Below the pieces are notes generated by a model. The model ran no database searches and was not told the DNA's origin. It saw nothing but the letters and a program-made list of their open reading frames with translations. 64,000 nucleotides of DNA, from assembly GCA_038141425.1 (NCBI GenBank), contig JAYQIC010000001.1, positions 496,001 through 560,000 on the forward strand, written 5' to 3'. Each line of letters starts with the position of its first letter. The stretch's first letter is position 1. Below are positions 1-7,947 of the stretch, in pieces. A program made the position numbers and the translations under genes. This stretch comes from UBA7985 sp038141425. Its GTDB lineage: Bacteria; Pseudomonadota; Alphaproteobacteria; UBA7985.

Positions 1-180
1 GCGCTCGGTGTTGTACTTTTTCCCGCGGCGAACCTCCACGACCTCTTCGGCCGGGACCATCAGCTCGGAGAACTGTTCCTCGATGCCCTTCTTCTCCGCC
101 TGCTCCACGATCGATTCAACGATCTTGGACTCAAAGCCGGAGTAGACGTGGATCACGTACCATTTGTGGTTATCGGACAT
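1..180 (-). CDS. nusG: NusG transcription termination/antitermination factor, N-terminal part
   Basis: The first 60 codons of NusG; the gene runs off the left edge. NusG binds RNA polymerase and couples it to Rho or to the ribosome. The start MSDNHKWYVIHVYSGFE and the following KIVESIVEQAEKKG are the classic NGN-domain opening, and VPAEEVVEVRRGKK is also typical. The start ATG at 180 lies 50 bases downstream of the secE stop, so the two are probably co-transcribed after tRNA-Trp. Whether rplK follows it to the left is unknown, but rplK-rplA are found elsewhere in this window (6261-7356). Confidence 0.95.
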   Translation of the reverse strand, partial: MSDNHKWYVIHVYSGFESKIVESIVEQAEKKGIEEQFSELMVPAEEVVEVRRGKKYNTER

Positions 181-230
181 AAATCAGGTCAACACTTCTG
201 TTTCACAACGGGTCGGCGCGATACGCAGCC

Positions 231-422
231 TTAGCCCAGGCTGATGCCGAGCAGGAAACCCATGAGGTTCCGGAATACGAAATCGACAGCGATGAAGAGC
301 AACGCAGCCAGGGTCGCGAGGATCAGGACCAGAATGGTCGTGACCGTCGTCTCATTGCGGGTTGGCCAGGTAATCCGTGCGATCTCTTTTCGCACTTGGC
401 CAAAAAACCGAAACAATGCCAT
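231..422 (-). CDS. secE: SecE preprotein translocase subunit
   Basis: Small single-span subunit of the SecYEG channel, 63 residues. The start MALFRFFGQVRKEIARITWP carries the conserved amphipathic KEIxRITWP segment, followed by one transmembrane helix (about residues 28-50, ILVLILATLAALLFIAVDFV). I chose the ATG at 422 because AGAGAGG lies just upstream and homologues start there; the frame is open further upstream to 500. It sits between tRNA-Trp and nusG on the same strand, the usual bacterial order. Confidence 0.93.
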   Translation of the reverse strand: MALFRFFGQVRKEIARITWPTRNETTVTTILVLILATLAALLFIAVDFVFRNLMGFLLGISLG

Positions 423-546
423 GCAAACTGCCTCTCTTACGTTTCTGCTCTTGGGGACTGGGGACATCTGGGTGCCGCCATGACTGTCGGCAAGTGACAA
501 TCCGAGGGCACGGGTGAGTGTCCGCCCCGCGATCCGGCTGTGGAAA

Positions 547-622
547 TGGCAGGGGCAGAAGGACTCGAACCCTCGACCCTCGGTTTTGGAGACCGATGCT
601 CTACCAACTGAGCTATACCCCT
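547..622 (-). tRNA. tRNA-Trp (CCA anticodon)
   Basis: Folds as a full cloverleaf on the minus strand: acceptor AGGGGTA pairs with TGCCCCT, the D arm contains AGCTCAGTTGGTAGAGC, the anticodon loop is TCTCCAAAA with anticodon CCA, and the T arm holds GGTTCGAGTCC. The CCA end is encoded (547-549). A tRNA-Trp directly before secE-nusG is the standard alphaproteobacterial order. Confidence 0.97.
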
Positions 623-710
623 ACGGGCCAACCACAGACCGCTTATTAGGCCAATTCGGACTTTGGAAACAAGGCTTAAAGCCCTGATCCGCTCCCTCAA
701 AACGACATAC

Positions 711-735
711 GGCCGGTGCGTTTGATGCACCGGCC
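711..735 (-). terminator. Possible terminator hairpin downstream of amtB
   Basis: GGCCGGTGC and GCACCGGCC form a perfect 9-bp stem with a 7-base loop. On the minus strand it lies 77 bases past the amtB stop and is followed by a weak T-rich stretch (GTCGTTTTGAG). It would separate amtB from the downstream tRNA-Trp-secE-nusG unit. Confidence 0.5.
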
Positions 736-811
736 GCAGATCGTGGGAAGGATTATCGGACGGGGCCCCGTGTCAGGACCCCGCCCGGAAGGCGGTTAGA
801 GACCGCTTTGC

Positions 812-2065
812 TTAGGAAAGGTCGTAGGCCCGCTCCCCGTGGGAGGAGAGGTCCAGACCATCGGCAACCGCCTCGTCTTCAGCCCGCATGCCGAAGATGG
901 CACGGACGACGAAGGCGATAATCAGTGTGGCAATGACCACGTAGACGCCGGATGCAACCACCGACCACAGCTGGGCGATGAACTGCGCACCGGTGTCGTC
1001 TGCTGGCATGCCGTTGGTGCCGATCAGGGCAAGGAAAGGCAGCAGCAGCGTGCCGGAGATACCCGCGACACCGTGGACCGCGAAGACATCCAGCGCATCG
1101 TCAATCTTGAAGGTCGTCTTAACCAGCGGAATGACCAGCTGTGGCACCACACCGGCGACAACGCCGAGGATCAGTGCGCCCGGTACGGATACGGTGGCAC
1201 AGGCCGGGGTGATGGCGACCAGACCGGCAACCGCACCAGTTGCTGCACCGACCAGCGTCGGCTTACCGCCGCGGATGGTCTCGAAGGCAACCCAGGCGAT
1301 GACGGCCGTTGCCGTACAAACCTGCGTGTTGAAGATGATGTAGCCACCTTCGGTCATGTCACCGGCGAGGCCGGAGTTAAAGCCGTACCAGCCGACCCAC
1401 AGCATCGAAGCGCCGATCATGACCATGCCGGGCTGAGCCGGGGGCTGCATGGCGCCGGGGAAACCGGCACGCTTGCCGAGCAGGATCGCGAGGACCAGCG
1501 CCGCAACACCGGCGGATTGGTGCACGACCAGACCACCAGCGTAGTCGATCGGGTGCAGGCCGTTGGTAATCAGGGTGAGTGGGGAGCCCTCAGGAGTCAT
1601 CCAGACCCAGTAAGCCAGCGGGCAGTAAACCAGCAGCGACCACAGCACGGAGAACGCCAGCACGAAGCTGAACTTCACGCGCTCGGCGTAGGCACCGAGG
1701 ATCAGCGCCGGGGTGATGACGGCGAAGGTCAGGCCGAAGGCGGCACCGGCGAGGTCAGCCTGCGGGGTCGCCCAGAACAGCAGTTGGCTGAAGTCGGTTC
1801 CGAAAAGGGCGTTACCATCCGTGGACGACAGGGCGTAACCGGCTACCATCCAGGTGATGGTGACAACACCGGTGATCGCCATGCACTGCATGAGCACGGA
1901 GAGGTAGTTTTTGGCGCGGACCAGACCGCCGTAGAACAGCGCAAGGCCGGGGATCGTCATAAACAAGACGAGTGCCGTTGCGGTCAGGAGCCAGGGGCCC
2001 ATGCCCACCGCGGATGCCTCAAGCGCAGCGACGCTCTCGGTCAGGGTTGTGATTTGTTCTTCCAT
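812..2065 (-). CDS. amtB: Ammonium transporter, Amt family
   Basis: A 417-residue, 11-helix inner-membrane ammonium channel, the usual family length. Family marks in order: FYGGLVRAKN after helix 1, DYAGGLVVHQSAG with the first pore histidine, the GASMLWVGWYGFNSG signature, and DVFAVHGVAG with the second pore histidine. About 20 residues precede the first helix. No glnK lies next to it: upstream there is about 340 bases without a recognised gene, so the usual glnK-amtB pairing is absent here. It occupies the place between tRNA-Gly and tRNA-Trp where many relatives carry tuf. Nitrogen control is likely but no promoter element could be supported. Confidence 0.95.
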   Translation of the reverse strand: MEEQITTLTESVAALEASAVGMGPWLLTATALVLFMTIPGLALFYGGLVRAKNYLSVLMQCMAITGVVTITWMVAGYALSSTDGNALFGTDFSQLLFWATPQADLAGAAFGLTFAVITPALILGAYAERVKFSFVLAFSVLWSLLVYCPLAYWVWMTPEGSPLTLITNGLHPIDYAGGLVVHQSAGVAALVLAILLGKRAGFPGAMQPPAQPGMVMIGASMLWVGWYGFNSGLAGDMTEGGYIIFNTQVCTATAVIAWVAFETIRGGKPTLVGAATGAVAGLVAITPACATVSVPGALILGVVAGVVPQLVIPLVKTTFKIDDALDVFAVHGVAGISGTLLLPFLALIGTNGMPADDTGAQFIAQLWSVVASGVYVVIATLIIAFVVRAIFGMRAEDEAVADGLDLSSHGERAYDLS

Positions 2066-2402
2066 CGAATGGGTTTCCCGTCACTTTGACTAAATTAGAC
2101 GCTGCCGACGTGGTTCGCCGACACAACGGCGATGAGGAATGGCACTCCAGAAGGGGTAAACAATGCCTTTGCGCTCAAAAAAGTGGCAGAGTTCGAAATT
2201 TCACCACAAATGCCCATATTTTGAGCAATTCGTGGTGGAGAGAGGGTGAAAATAGTGAGTGTGCGGGTTTAAGGGGGTGGTTTATCGACATTGCATGGAT
2301 TTCACCACACCCATGAGTCTCGACGACGGAGGGTCGGCGATCGCGGACCAGCCCAGGAGATTGCCCGGGCGGTGCAGGGCCCGGACACTCAAGACGCAAT
2401 CG
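2066..2402. other. Intergenic region without recognised gene
   Basis: About 340 bases upstream of amtB. It holds A+T-richer stretches than its surroundings and no reading frame with recognisable protein character. It should contain the amtB promoter; I looked for a sigma-54 GG-N10-GC element and found none I would defend. Confidence 0.4.
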
Positions 2403-2696
2403 TCAGAGTTCAGAAAACTGAGAAATCACGGGACCCTGAACTTCCTCAACCATGGAAACCTTGACGTTTTCGACGTCACGCTTCCGGTTGGCCTCGAGCT
2501 GCGCCCGCTCTTCTTTCGCGGTTGCTTCGTCCGGATAGACCAGAACCGACTGATGATGGCTCTCGTCGACTTGCCACCACAGGATTTCTTCAGCGGCGGT
2601 CTTACCTTTGAGCGTGCTCATGTGATCGCGCATGGCCTGATGATCATTGATGCCGTCACTATGGTGCCACTTTGTGTATACAGCCCACTTCTTCAT
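2403..2696 (-). CDS. Small uncharacterised protein
   Basis: A 97-residue soluble protein I do not recognise. The ATG at 2696 is chosen because GGGAG lies just upstream; the frame is open to 2732. The N-terminal half is rich in W, H and Y (KKWAVYTKWHHSDG, EEILWWQVDESHH), the C-terminal half is charged and probably helical (DEATAKEERAQLEANRKRD). No signal peptide or membrane segment. The alternating beta-like and helical pattern would suit a small ferredoxin-like fold, which is only an inference. It is transcribed toward amtB, from which it is separated by the long gap. Confidence 0.6.
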   Translation of the reverse strand: MKKWAVYTKWHHSDGINDHQAMRDHMSTLKGKTAAEEILWWQVDESHHQSVLVYPDEATAKEERAQLEANRKRDVENVKVSMVEEVQGPVISQFSEL

Positions 2697-2858
2697 GTCG
2701 TTCTCCCGGTTTGTATTGCATAGGCAGCGCAAACACTGCGCCGGTGACGTCGCAATGACAATATTCGACTGCTCTTGGGGTCGATTTCAGAGATTTTGGA
2801 ATTCGTGACCGCGAAGGCGGAGCGGTGCCGCAGACGCGGCTGGACCACATGGAGCGAA

Positions 2859-2932
2859 TGGAGCGGGCGACCGGAATCGAACCGGCATATACAGCTTGGA
2901 AGGCTGTCGTTCTACCGTTGAACTACGCCCGC
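2859..2932 (-). tRNA. tRNA-Gly (TCC anticodon)
   Basis: Minus-strand cloverleaf: acceptor GCGGGCG pairs with CGCCCGC, D arm AGTTCAACGGTAGAAC, anticodon loop CTTCCAA with anticodon TCC, T loop TTCGATTCC. CCA is encoded at 2859-2861. Confidence 0.97.
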
Positions 2933-3033
2933 TCAACGCTGGTTCTATCCATAGTGCGCGCGGCGCGCGGCTGCAAGCCAGACCGGGGTCACAAAACCGA
3001 AGCGCAGCCCGGCTGGGCCCCACTCCCCGCGCT

Positions 3034-4161
3034 CTAGTCCAGCGCGGGTGTCTGGTACAGCCGCACCTTGAGCCCGCCGTGCGGGATTGGCGCTGATGGC
3101 CCCTTGAAGGGCAGGCCCGTCGCCTGCGCCAGCGGGGCTTGTCGGTGATCATACCCACCCGCCAGCCGCTGAACTGCGCGCGCATGACCCGCCCGAAGCT
3201 GGCGTAGAGCCCGGTCAGCGCCCGCGGGTCGCCGATGCGGTCACCGTAGGGCGGGTTGACGATCACCAGACCGCTGTCGAGGTCGTCGGGGCGCGTGACG
3301 CCACTGATCGCCCGCGCCTCAAACCGGGTCAGTGCGTCGATCCCGGCGCGCTGGGCGTTGGCGCGGCTCATGTCGATGGCGCCTGCGTCCCGATCGCTGC
3401 CGTAAAAACGGTGGGCGATGTCGAGGTTGGCTGTCGGGAGGTCCGCCCTCATCGTGGCGAAAACCCCAGCGTCGAAGCCCGGCAGAGCCTCGAAACTGAA
3501 ACTGCGCGCGCGTCCCGGGGCCAGCCCGGCAGCGATTTCAGCGGCCTCGATGGCGAAAGTGCCCGATCCGCACATGGGGTCGAGCACAGCCTCGCCGCCG
3601 TCGTAGCCGCAGGCGCGCAGGAGCTGTGCCGCCATGGTTTCGCGCAATGGGGCCTTATTGACCGCCTGCTTGAACCCGCGCTTGTGCAAGGGGATCACCG
3701 GAGGTGTCGATCGACAGGGTGCAGAGATCGTCATCAAAGCGCACGCGCAGGCACAGATCGGCGCCGTCGGTGGCCTGCAGGCCCAGCGCGGCCTCGATGG
3801 CGTTGCCGACCCGCTGCGCGATGGCGCCGGTGTGGTAGACCGCAGAGCGCTTGGACGAGGCCTCGATCCGCAGCGGAACGTCGGGGCGGAGAAACTGCTC
3901 CCACGGCAGCTTGCGCGCACGCTTGTCGAGCGTGGCCAGATGCGGGGCGCGAAAGCTCGCGATGCGCACCAGCACCCGGCTGGCGCAGCGGCTGTGCAGA
4001 TTAGCCTGCCAGACATCGCGCCAGTCGCCGGTAAAGGTTACCCCGCCGGGGACCATCTGCGGGTCGGGAAAGCCCAGCGCCATCGCTTCGCGCCGCAGCA
4101 CCGACTCAAGCCCGGGCAGACCGACGAGGAAGATTTCAAAGTCGGTATCAGCAGCGCTCAT
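3034..4161 (-). CDS. THUMP-domain class I SAM-dependent RNA methyltransferase, frameshifted
   Basis: RNA N2-guanine methylase of the RlmL/UPF0020 type, about 375 residues after repair. An N-terminal THUMP-like region (residues about 1-155, FLVGLPGLESVLRREA) is followed by a Rossmann methylase with SAM motif DPMCGSGTFAIEA and the catalytic NPPYGDRIGD. Two shifts break it. At 3690-3693 a run of four C (minus strand) should be three to join GDP to LHKRGFKQA. Near 3165 a run is one C short, after which the tail reads PLAQATGLPFKG and ends at the stop at 3034. Start ATG at 4161. It lies between tRNA-Tyr and tRNA-Gly on the same strand. Confidence 0.85.
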
Positions 4162-4248
4162 GTCGGACCTCTGCACCCGGTCGCATGACACGACACCAGC
4201 CCGGAAACCGGGGGCCGCAGCACGACGCGGGGGACGGTGAAGAAAGAG

Positions 4249-4331
4249 TGGTGGAGAGAGGTGGATTGAACCACCGTACCCGAAGGATCGGATTTACAAT
4301 CCGACGCATTTAGCCGCTCTGCCATCTCTCC
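4249..4331 (-). tRNA. tRNA-Tyr (GTA anticodon)
   Basis: Type II tRNA with a long variable arm. Acceptor GGAGAGA pairs with TCTCTCC, D arm TGGCAGAGCGGCTAAATGC, anticodon loop TTGTAAA with anticodon GTA, T arm GTGGTTCAATCCAC. CCA is encoded at 4249-4251. Confidence 0.96.
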
Positions 4332-4440
4332 ACAGGGGCAGGCCGTCGATTTAGAACAACCCGTGCCATCTGTCACGGCAAAACCTGCCCTTCCACTCCA
4401 ACACTTGTACTTGGGTCCAATGCGCCCCAGTCATAGGGCT

Positions 4441-5264
4441 ATGAAAAACCAGAGACCCCGTCGGCAGGATGCCGCGTCCTCCAAGGCCCCGTTCAAAGCC
4501 CCGTTCAAGCCGGGGAACGAACGCCCCAAGCCCCGGCGTGGGTGCACCTCTATGGCCTGCACGCAGTCTGCGCGGCGCTGGAGAACCCGGATCGTCGACC
4601 GGGGTCGCTGTTCTTTGATCAGAAAAAGGAAGAGGCGCTGCGCCCGATCCTCAAACCCATCCTCGAGCGCCACCAAAACCCACCGCCGCTGCAGGCGACG
4701 TCGGCCCAGCATATGGGCACCCTCGTCCCCGATGGTGCCCCGCATCAGGGCGTGGTGCTCAAGACCCGGCCGCTGGACAATGCCGACTTCAAGGCAGTTT
4801 GCGGCCGGCTGAGCGAGCAGACGGGACTGGTGGTGGTGCTCGACCAGGTGACCGACCCGCAGAACGTTGGGGCGATCATCCGTTCGGCCGTCGCCTTCGG
4901 CGCGCAGGCGCTGGTGACCACCGACCGCAACGCACCCTTTGAAACCGGCGCGCTTGCCCGGGCGGCCGTGGGCGGTGTCGACCGCCTGCCCTGGGCGCGG
5001 GTGACCAATCTCGCCGAGGCGCTGAACGCGCTCGGGGAGACCGGCGCCGTGCTGATGGGGCTGGATGGTTCAGATGCGGCCGAGGATATCTTTGTGCCGC
5101 CCAAGCAGCGCCGGGTGCTGGTGCTGGGCGCTGAGGGCAAGGGGTTGCGGGAAAAGAACCGGGAGACGGTCGACGTGCTCATTCGGTTGCCGACCGACCC
5201 GGCGTTTCCACACCTGAACGTATCGGCGGCAGCGGCGGCGGCGCTGATGATGCTGCGGGTCTGA
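4441..5264 (+). CDS. rlmB: 23S rRNA 2'-O-ribose G2251 methyltransferase RlmB, frameshifted near 4538
   Basis: SpoU/TrmH-family methylase acting on the 23S rRNA P-loop. A basic, disordered head (MKNQRPRRQDAASSKAPFKA, then KPGNERPKPRR) leads to the substrate-binding domain starting WVHLYGLHAVCAALENPDRR and the knotted SPOUT domain with VVVLDQVTDPQNVGAIIRSA, VLVLGAEGKGLR and NVSAAAAAALMML, the three SpoU motifs. Head and body lie in different frames: one base appears to be missing at about 4535-4540, within CCCCGGCG. The head contains a short tandem repeat (APFKAPFK). It is divergent from tRNA-Tyr; this rlmB/tRNA-Tyr divergence is common in alphaproteobacteria. Confidence 0.9.
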
Positions 5265-5451
5265 GCCGGTGCGACCGGCCTTGGCTGCGACCTAACGGCA
5301 TCGTGACTGGTAAACGGGGATGATCGCGACATTTGATGGCGTATTGGCCGGTACCGGACCCACGCTCTTGTCGATTTAGCCTCTGCTTTCCCCGCCTCCC
5401 CGCTGAGCGCGGGCTCCGGGACCAGCCACCTGAACTTCGGAGACCCAGACC

Positions 5452-6033
5452 ATGCATCCCTTCGCCGCGCCTTCCCAAAGCTCTCCCCATCTGGCGGTCG
5501 CAGGCCGTCTCAGCGATCCCGCCGCCCGTCGTTTGACAGCGGTTCTCGGCCTGATGCTTCTCGGTGCAGCCCTGCTGCTGCCGCTCAGTGCGCAGGCCGT
5601 CGGCACCGGCTCTTCGTCCTCATCGAGCAGCAGTTCGTCGGCTTCTTACGGCGGACAGACCACGGCCTCGGCCGAGGAACCCGACGCGCTGGCCCTGTTC
5701 GAAGAAGCGCTCGATTTCATCGAACGCGGTTGGTTCCGGCGTGCGATCTCCAACCTGCAACGGGTGACCTACATGGAGCCAGGCAACGCTGATGCCTGGA
5801 ACGAGCTCGGTTTTTCCTACCGCAACGTTGAGAACTACCGGCAGTCAGAAGCGGCCTACAAGCGCGCATTGGGGCTCGATCCCGAGCATCTGGGAGCACT
5901 GAACTATCAGGGCTATCTGTACATCGAGACCGGACGGATCGAGCAGGCCCGGGAAAACCTGAGCACGCTGGGCGCCCTGTGCGGCGATTGCTACGCCTAT
6001 ACCAACCTCAAGGAGGCGCTCGACGCCCTCTGA
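5452..6033 (+). CDS. Exported TPR-repeat protein
   Basis: A 193-residue periplasmic or surface protein. A signal peptide (core LGMLLLGAALLLPLS-like, ending near AQA about residue 49) is followed by a polyserine linker (ten S in a row) and two to three tetratricopeptide repeats: ALFEEALDFIERGWFRRA, DAWNELGFSYRNVENYRQSE and GALNYQGYLYIETGRIEQA. Two cysteines near the end (LCGDCY) could form a disulfide. TPRs usually bind other proteins; the partner is unknown. It is alone between rlmB and rplK. Imperfect 16-bp tandem repeats begin 8 bases past its stop. Confidence 0.8.
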   Translation: MHPFAAPSQSSPHLAVAGRLSDPAARRLTAVLGLMLLGAALLLPLSAQAVGTGSSSSSSSSSSASYGGQTTASAEEPDALALFEEALDFIERGWFRRAISNLQRVTYMEPGNADAWNELGFSYRNVENYRQSEAAYKRALGLDPEHLGALNYQGYLYIETGRIEQARENLSTLGALCGDCYAYTNLKEALDAL

Positions 6034-6040
6034 CCTTGGC

Positions 6041-6088
6041 GAGGCCAGGACGCTGAGGAGCCGGGACACTGAGGGGCCAGGCCGCTGG
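6041..6088 (+). repeat. Imperfect 16-bp tandem repeat after a stop codon
   Basis: Three units: GAGGCCAGGACGCTGA, GGAGCCGGGACACTGA and GGGGCCAGGCCGCTGG. They start just after the stop codon of the TPR gene, and two units end in the triplet TGA. Similar arrangements with unrelated unit sequences follow acnA, the aminotransferase gene and the amidase gene. Confidence 0.75.
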
Positions 6089-6159
6089 GGCCCGGCGCAC
6101 CAGTCCCCGGCTGCATAGCACCCGTGCGGACTGATTCCGCGCCTGAGCGCGTGATCTGC

Positions 6160-6188
6160 TTGTCAAGGCGCGGGTGCTGTCCTATCCC
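6160..6188 (+). promoter_or_regulatory. Candidate promoter for rplK-rplA
   Basis: TTGTCA, a 17-base spacer and TATCCC, starting 100 bases before the rplK ATG. A promoter is needed here because rplK is not downstream of nusG in this genome. The leader that follows (6189-6245) contains a GC-rich segment around GGGAGGGGGCTTTGCCGCCCC that could fold and serve in L1 feedback, as known for rplKA mRNA; that role is inference. Confidence 0.45.
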
Positions 6189-6260
6189 ACCGGCTATCTG
6201 CGGGAGGGGGCTTTGCCGCCCCGACGTGACCGCGGACCTCATTTTGCAATCGAGGATATC

Positions 6261-6689
6261 ATGGCAAAAAAAGTGGAGAGTAGCTTCAAGCTACAGATCC
6301 CAGCCGGCCAGGCGAACCCTTCGCCACCGGTTGGTCCTGCGCTGGGTCAGCGCGGTGTGAATATCATGGAATTCTGTAAGGCCTTCAACGCGGCCACGCA
6401 GCAAACCCAGCCGGGCACACCGATCCCCGTCATCATCACGGTTTACTCCGATAAATCGTTCACCTTTGAAACCAAGACCGCGCCGGCGTCCTACTACATT
6501 CTGAAGGCCGCTGGTAAGAAGTCGGGTGCAAACGCGCCGGGCACACAGTTCGTGGGCAAGATCACCCGCGATCAGGTCAAGGAAATCGCCGAAGCCAAGA
6601 TGCAGGACCTGAATGCGGTCGACATCGAGGGCGCTATGGCGATCATCGAAGGCTCTGCCCGGTCGATGGGCGTGCAGGTGGAGGGCTGA
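6261..6689 (+). CDS. rplK: 50S ribosomal protein uL11
   Basis: 142 residues, the family's normal length. The start MAKKVESSFKLQIPAGQANP and PPVGPALGQRGVNIMEFCKA are diagnostic for L11, which binds the GTPase centre of 23S rRNA. The C-terminal domain has PGTQFVGKITRDQVKEIAE. Start ATG at 6261 after CGAGG. It is followed four bases later by rplA, giving the standard rplKA pair, but neither nusG upstream nor rplJL downstream accompanies it. Confidence 0.97.
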   Translation: MAKKVESSFKLQIPAGQANPSPPVGPALGQRGVNIMEFCKAFNAATQQTQPGTPIPVIITVYSDKSFTFETKTAPASYYILKAAGKKSGANAPGTQFVGKITRDQVKEIAEAKMQDLNAVDIEGAMAIIEGSARSMGVQVEG

Positions 6690-6693
6690 TACC

Positions 6694-7356
6694 ATGGCAG
6701 CAGGAAAGCGTATTCGTAACGCCTACGAAGGCATCGACCGCGACGGTCTGGTTTCGGTCGAAGAAGCGGTGTCGCTGGTGAAATCCCGAGCGACCGCGAA
6801 GTTCGACGAGACCATCGAGATTTCGATGAACCTCGGTATCGACCCTCGTCACGCCGACCAGAACGTGCGCGGTGCTGTGACCCTGCCTGCGGGCACGGGT
6901 AAGGCGGTTCGCGTGGCCGTGTTCGCCAAGGACGCCAAGGCTGATGAAGCCAAGGCTGCTGGTGCCGACATCGTCGGCGCTGAAGACCTGATGGAAGCGG
7001 TTCAGGCCGGGTCGATCGACTTCGAGCGCGTGATCGCAACCCCGGACATGATGCCGATCGTCGGCCGTCTTGGTAAGGTACTGGGCCCGCGCGGCCTGAT
7101 GCCGAACCCGAAGCTGGGCACGGTCACCGCTGACGTCGCTGCGGCTGTCGAGGCTGCCAAGGGCGGTCAGGTGCAGTTCCGCGCGGAGAAGGCCGGGATC
7201 ATACATGCCGGCATCGGCAAGGCATCATTCTCTGAGGCCGACATTCTGGCCAACGTGAAGGCCTTTATCGACGCGATCCAGAAGGCCAAGCCTTCCGGCG
7301 CCAAAGGCACCTACGTCAAGAAGATTGCGATTTCTTCGACCATGGCCCGGGCGTGA
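6694..7356 (+). CDS. rplA: 50S ribosomal protein uL1
   Basis: 220 residues. MAAGKRIRNAYEGIDRDG opens the protein; KFDETIEISMNLGIDPRHAD, GTGKAVRVAVFAK and VGRLGKVLGPRGLMPNPKLG are L1 signatures. L1 binds the mobile stalk of 23S rRNA and represses its own rplKA messenger. The ATG at 6694 lies four bases after the rplK stop. A terminator follows at 7429, so rplKA form a two-gene unit here rather than leading into rplJ-rplL-rpoBC. Confidence 0.97.
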   Translation: MAAGKRIRNAYEGIDRDGLVSVEEAVSLVKSRATAKFDETIEISMNLGIDPRHADQNVRGAVTLPAGTGKAVRVAVFAKDAKADEAKAAGADIVGAEDLMEAVQAGSIDFERVIATPDMMPIVGRLGKVLGPRGLMPNPKLGTVTADVAAAVEAAKGGQVQFRAEKAGIIHAGIGKASFSEADILANVKAFIDAIQKAKPSGAKGTYVKKIAISSTMARA

Positions 7357-7428
7357 AGATCGAGCCTGCGTCGGTAAATCCGGAAGCCTGAGGCTGATCG
7401 GGCAAAATTTGCATGCATGCATGAAAAG

Positions 7429-7459
7429 ACCCGGTAGCACGCGCTATCGGGTGGTTTTT
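7429..7459 (+). terminator. Terminator of the rplK-rplA unit
   Basis: ACCCGGTAGC and GCTATCGGGT pair around a 4-base loop (with G-T pairs) and are followed by TGGTTTTT. It lies 73 bases after the rplA stop and supports rplKA as a closed two-gene unit. Confidence 0.7.
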
Positions 7460-7581
7460 GCGGTTGGGGTTGGGGTTGCTCAAAGGGTTGCGTGTGTGTC
7501 GAGATCGCAACTCTGAAAGAATTTGAGCGTGGAACGGAGCAGGGTCGACGCAACGGCTCAGCCAAGGGTGCGATGATGGGT

Positions 7582-7630
7582 GGCGCGCTCGATTTGACGC
7601 CGCTTCGCGGCTTTCAAATCTCCCACGCGC
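7582..7630 (+). repeat. Palindromic repeat, family A, copy 1
   Basis: A 49-base element starting GGCGCGCTC and ending CACGCGC. The arms GATTTGA and TCAAATC and the inner GCCGC-TTC-GCGGC form one long hairpin. Near-identical copies lie at 7752-7800 and 16643-16691, with a shortened one at 16956-17003. Confidence 0.9.
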
Positions 7631-7652
7631 ACTCAGAAACCCCGAGAGTTCG

Positions 7653-7708
7653 GTTTGCGCGGCGCCCTGGCGAAGACCGCGAAGCGGTCGAGACAGGGTC
7701 GGCGCAAC
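7653..7708 (+). repeat. Palindromic repeat, family B, copy 1
   Basis: A 56-base imperfect palindrome ending GTCGGCGCAAC; the inner part is ACCGC-GAA-GCGGT. A second copy at 16734-16788 follows a family A copy in the same order, so A plus B behave as one composite unit. The inner stem differs as a base-pair swap: ACCGC/GCGGT here, GCCGC/GCGGC there. Confidence 0.85.
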
Positions 7709-7751
7709 CCTGTCTTCAGCCAAGACAAACACAAGGTGCGATGATTGACGT

Positions 7752-7800
7752 GGCGCGCTCGATTTGACGCCGCTTCGCGGCTTTCAAATCTCCCGCGCGC
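7752..7800 (+). repeat. Palindromic repeat, family A, copy 2
   Basis: Identical to copy 1 over almost its whole length; the only clear difference is CCCGCGCGC in place of CCCACGCGC at the right end, which improves pairing with the left GCGCG arm. Confidence 0.9.
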
Positions 7801-7854
7801 AGTCACGATTGACACGCCGGGCTTCGCCCAACGTGACGCTTTATCTCAGAAATT

Positions 7855-7902
7855 GCGCGTGGAGGGCCGACGGCCGCGAAGCGGCCAAGGCCCGAGCGCG
7901 CC
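7855..7902 (-). repeat. Palindromic repeat, family A variant with a changed stem
   Basis: Read on the plus strand it starts GCGCGTGG, has the same core GCCGC-GAA-GCGGC and ends GAGCGCGCC, so it is family A in reverse orientation. The middle stem, GATTTGA/TCAAATC in other copies, is GGGCC/GGCCC here: both sides changed and pairing is kept. A small hairpin (GGGCTTCGCCC, about 7819-7829) lies just before it. The unrepaired grxD frame runs into this element. Confidence 0.85.
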
Positions 7903-7947
7903 ACCAAACAATCCTGAACGGTTCCGACAAACCCTGACCGAGGGGAA

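Noticed and set aside
839..2089. A 416-codon frame on the plus strand opposite amtB
   Set aside because: It is the antisense shadow of a clear amtB; the predicted protein is D/G/H/R/Q-rich without any fold-like pattern.
2066..2260. A sigma-54 promoter for amtB
   Set aside because: TGGCAC occurs near 2142 and GCAATTCG near 2226, but neither is paired with the second element at the required spacing on the minus strand.
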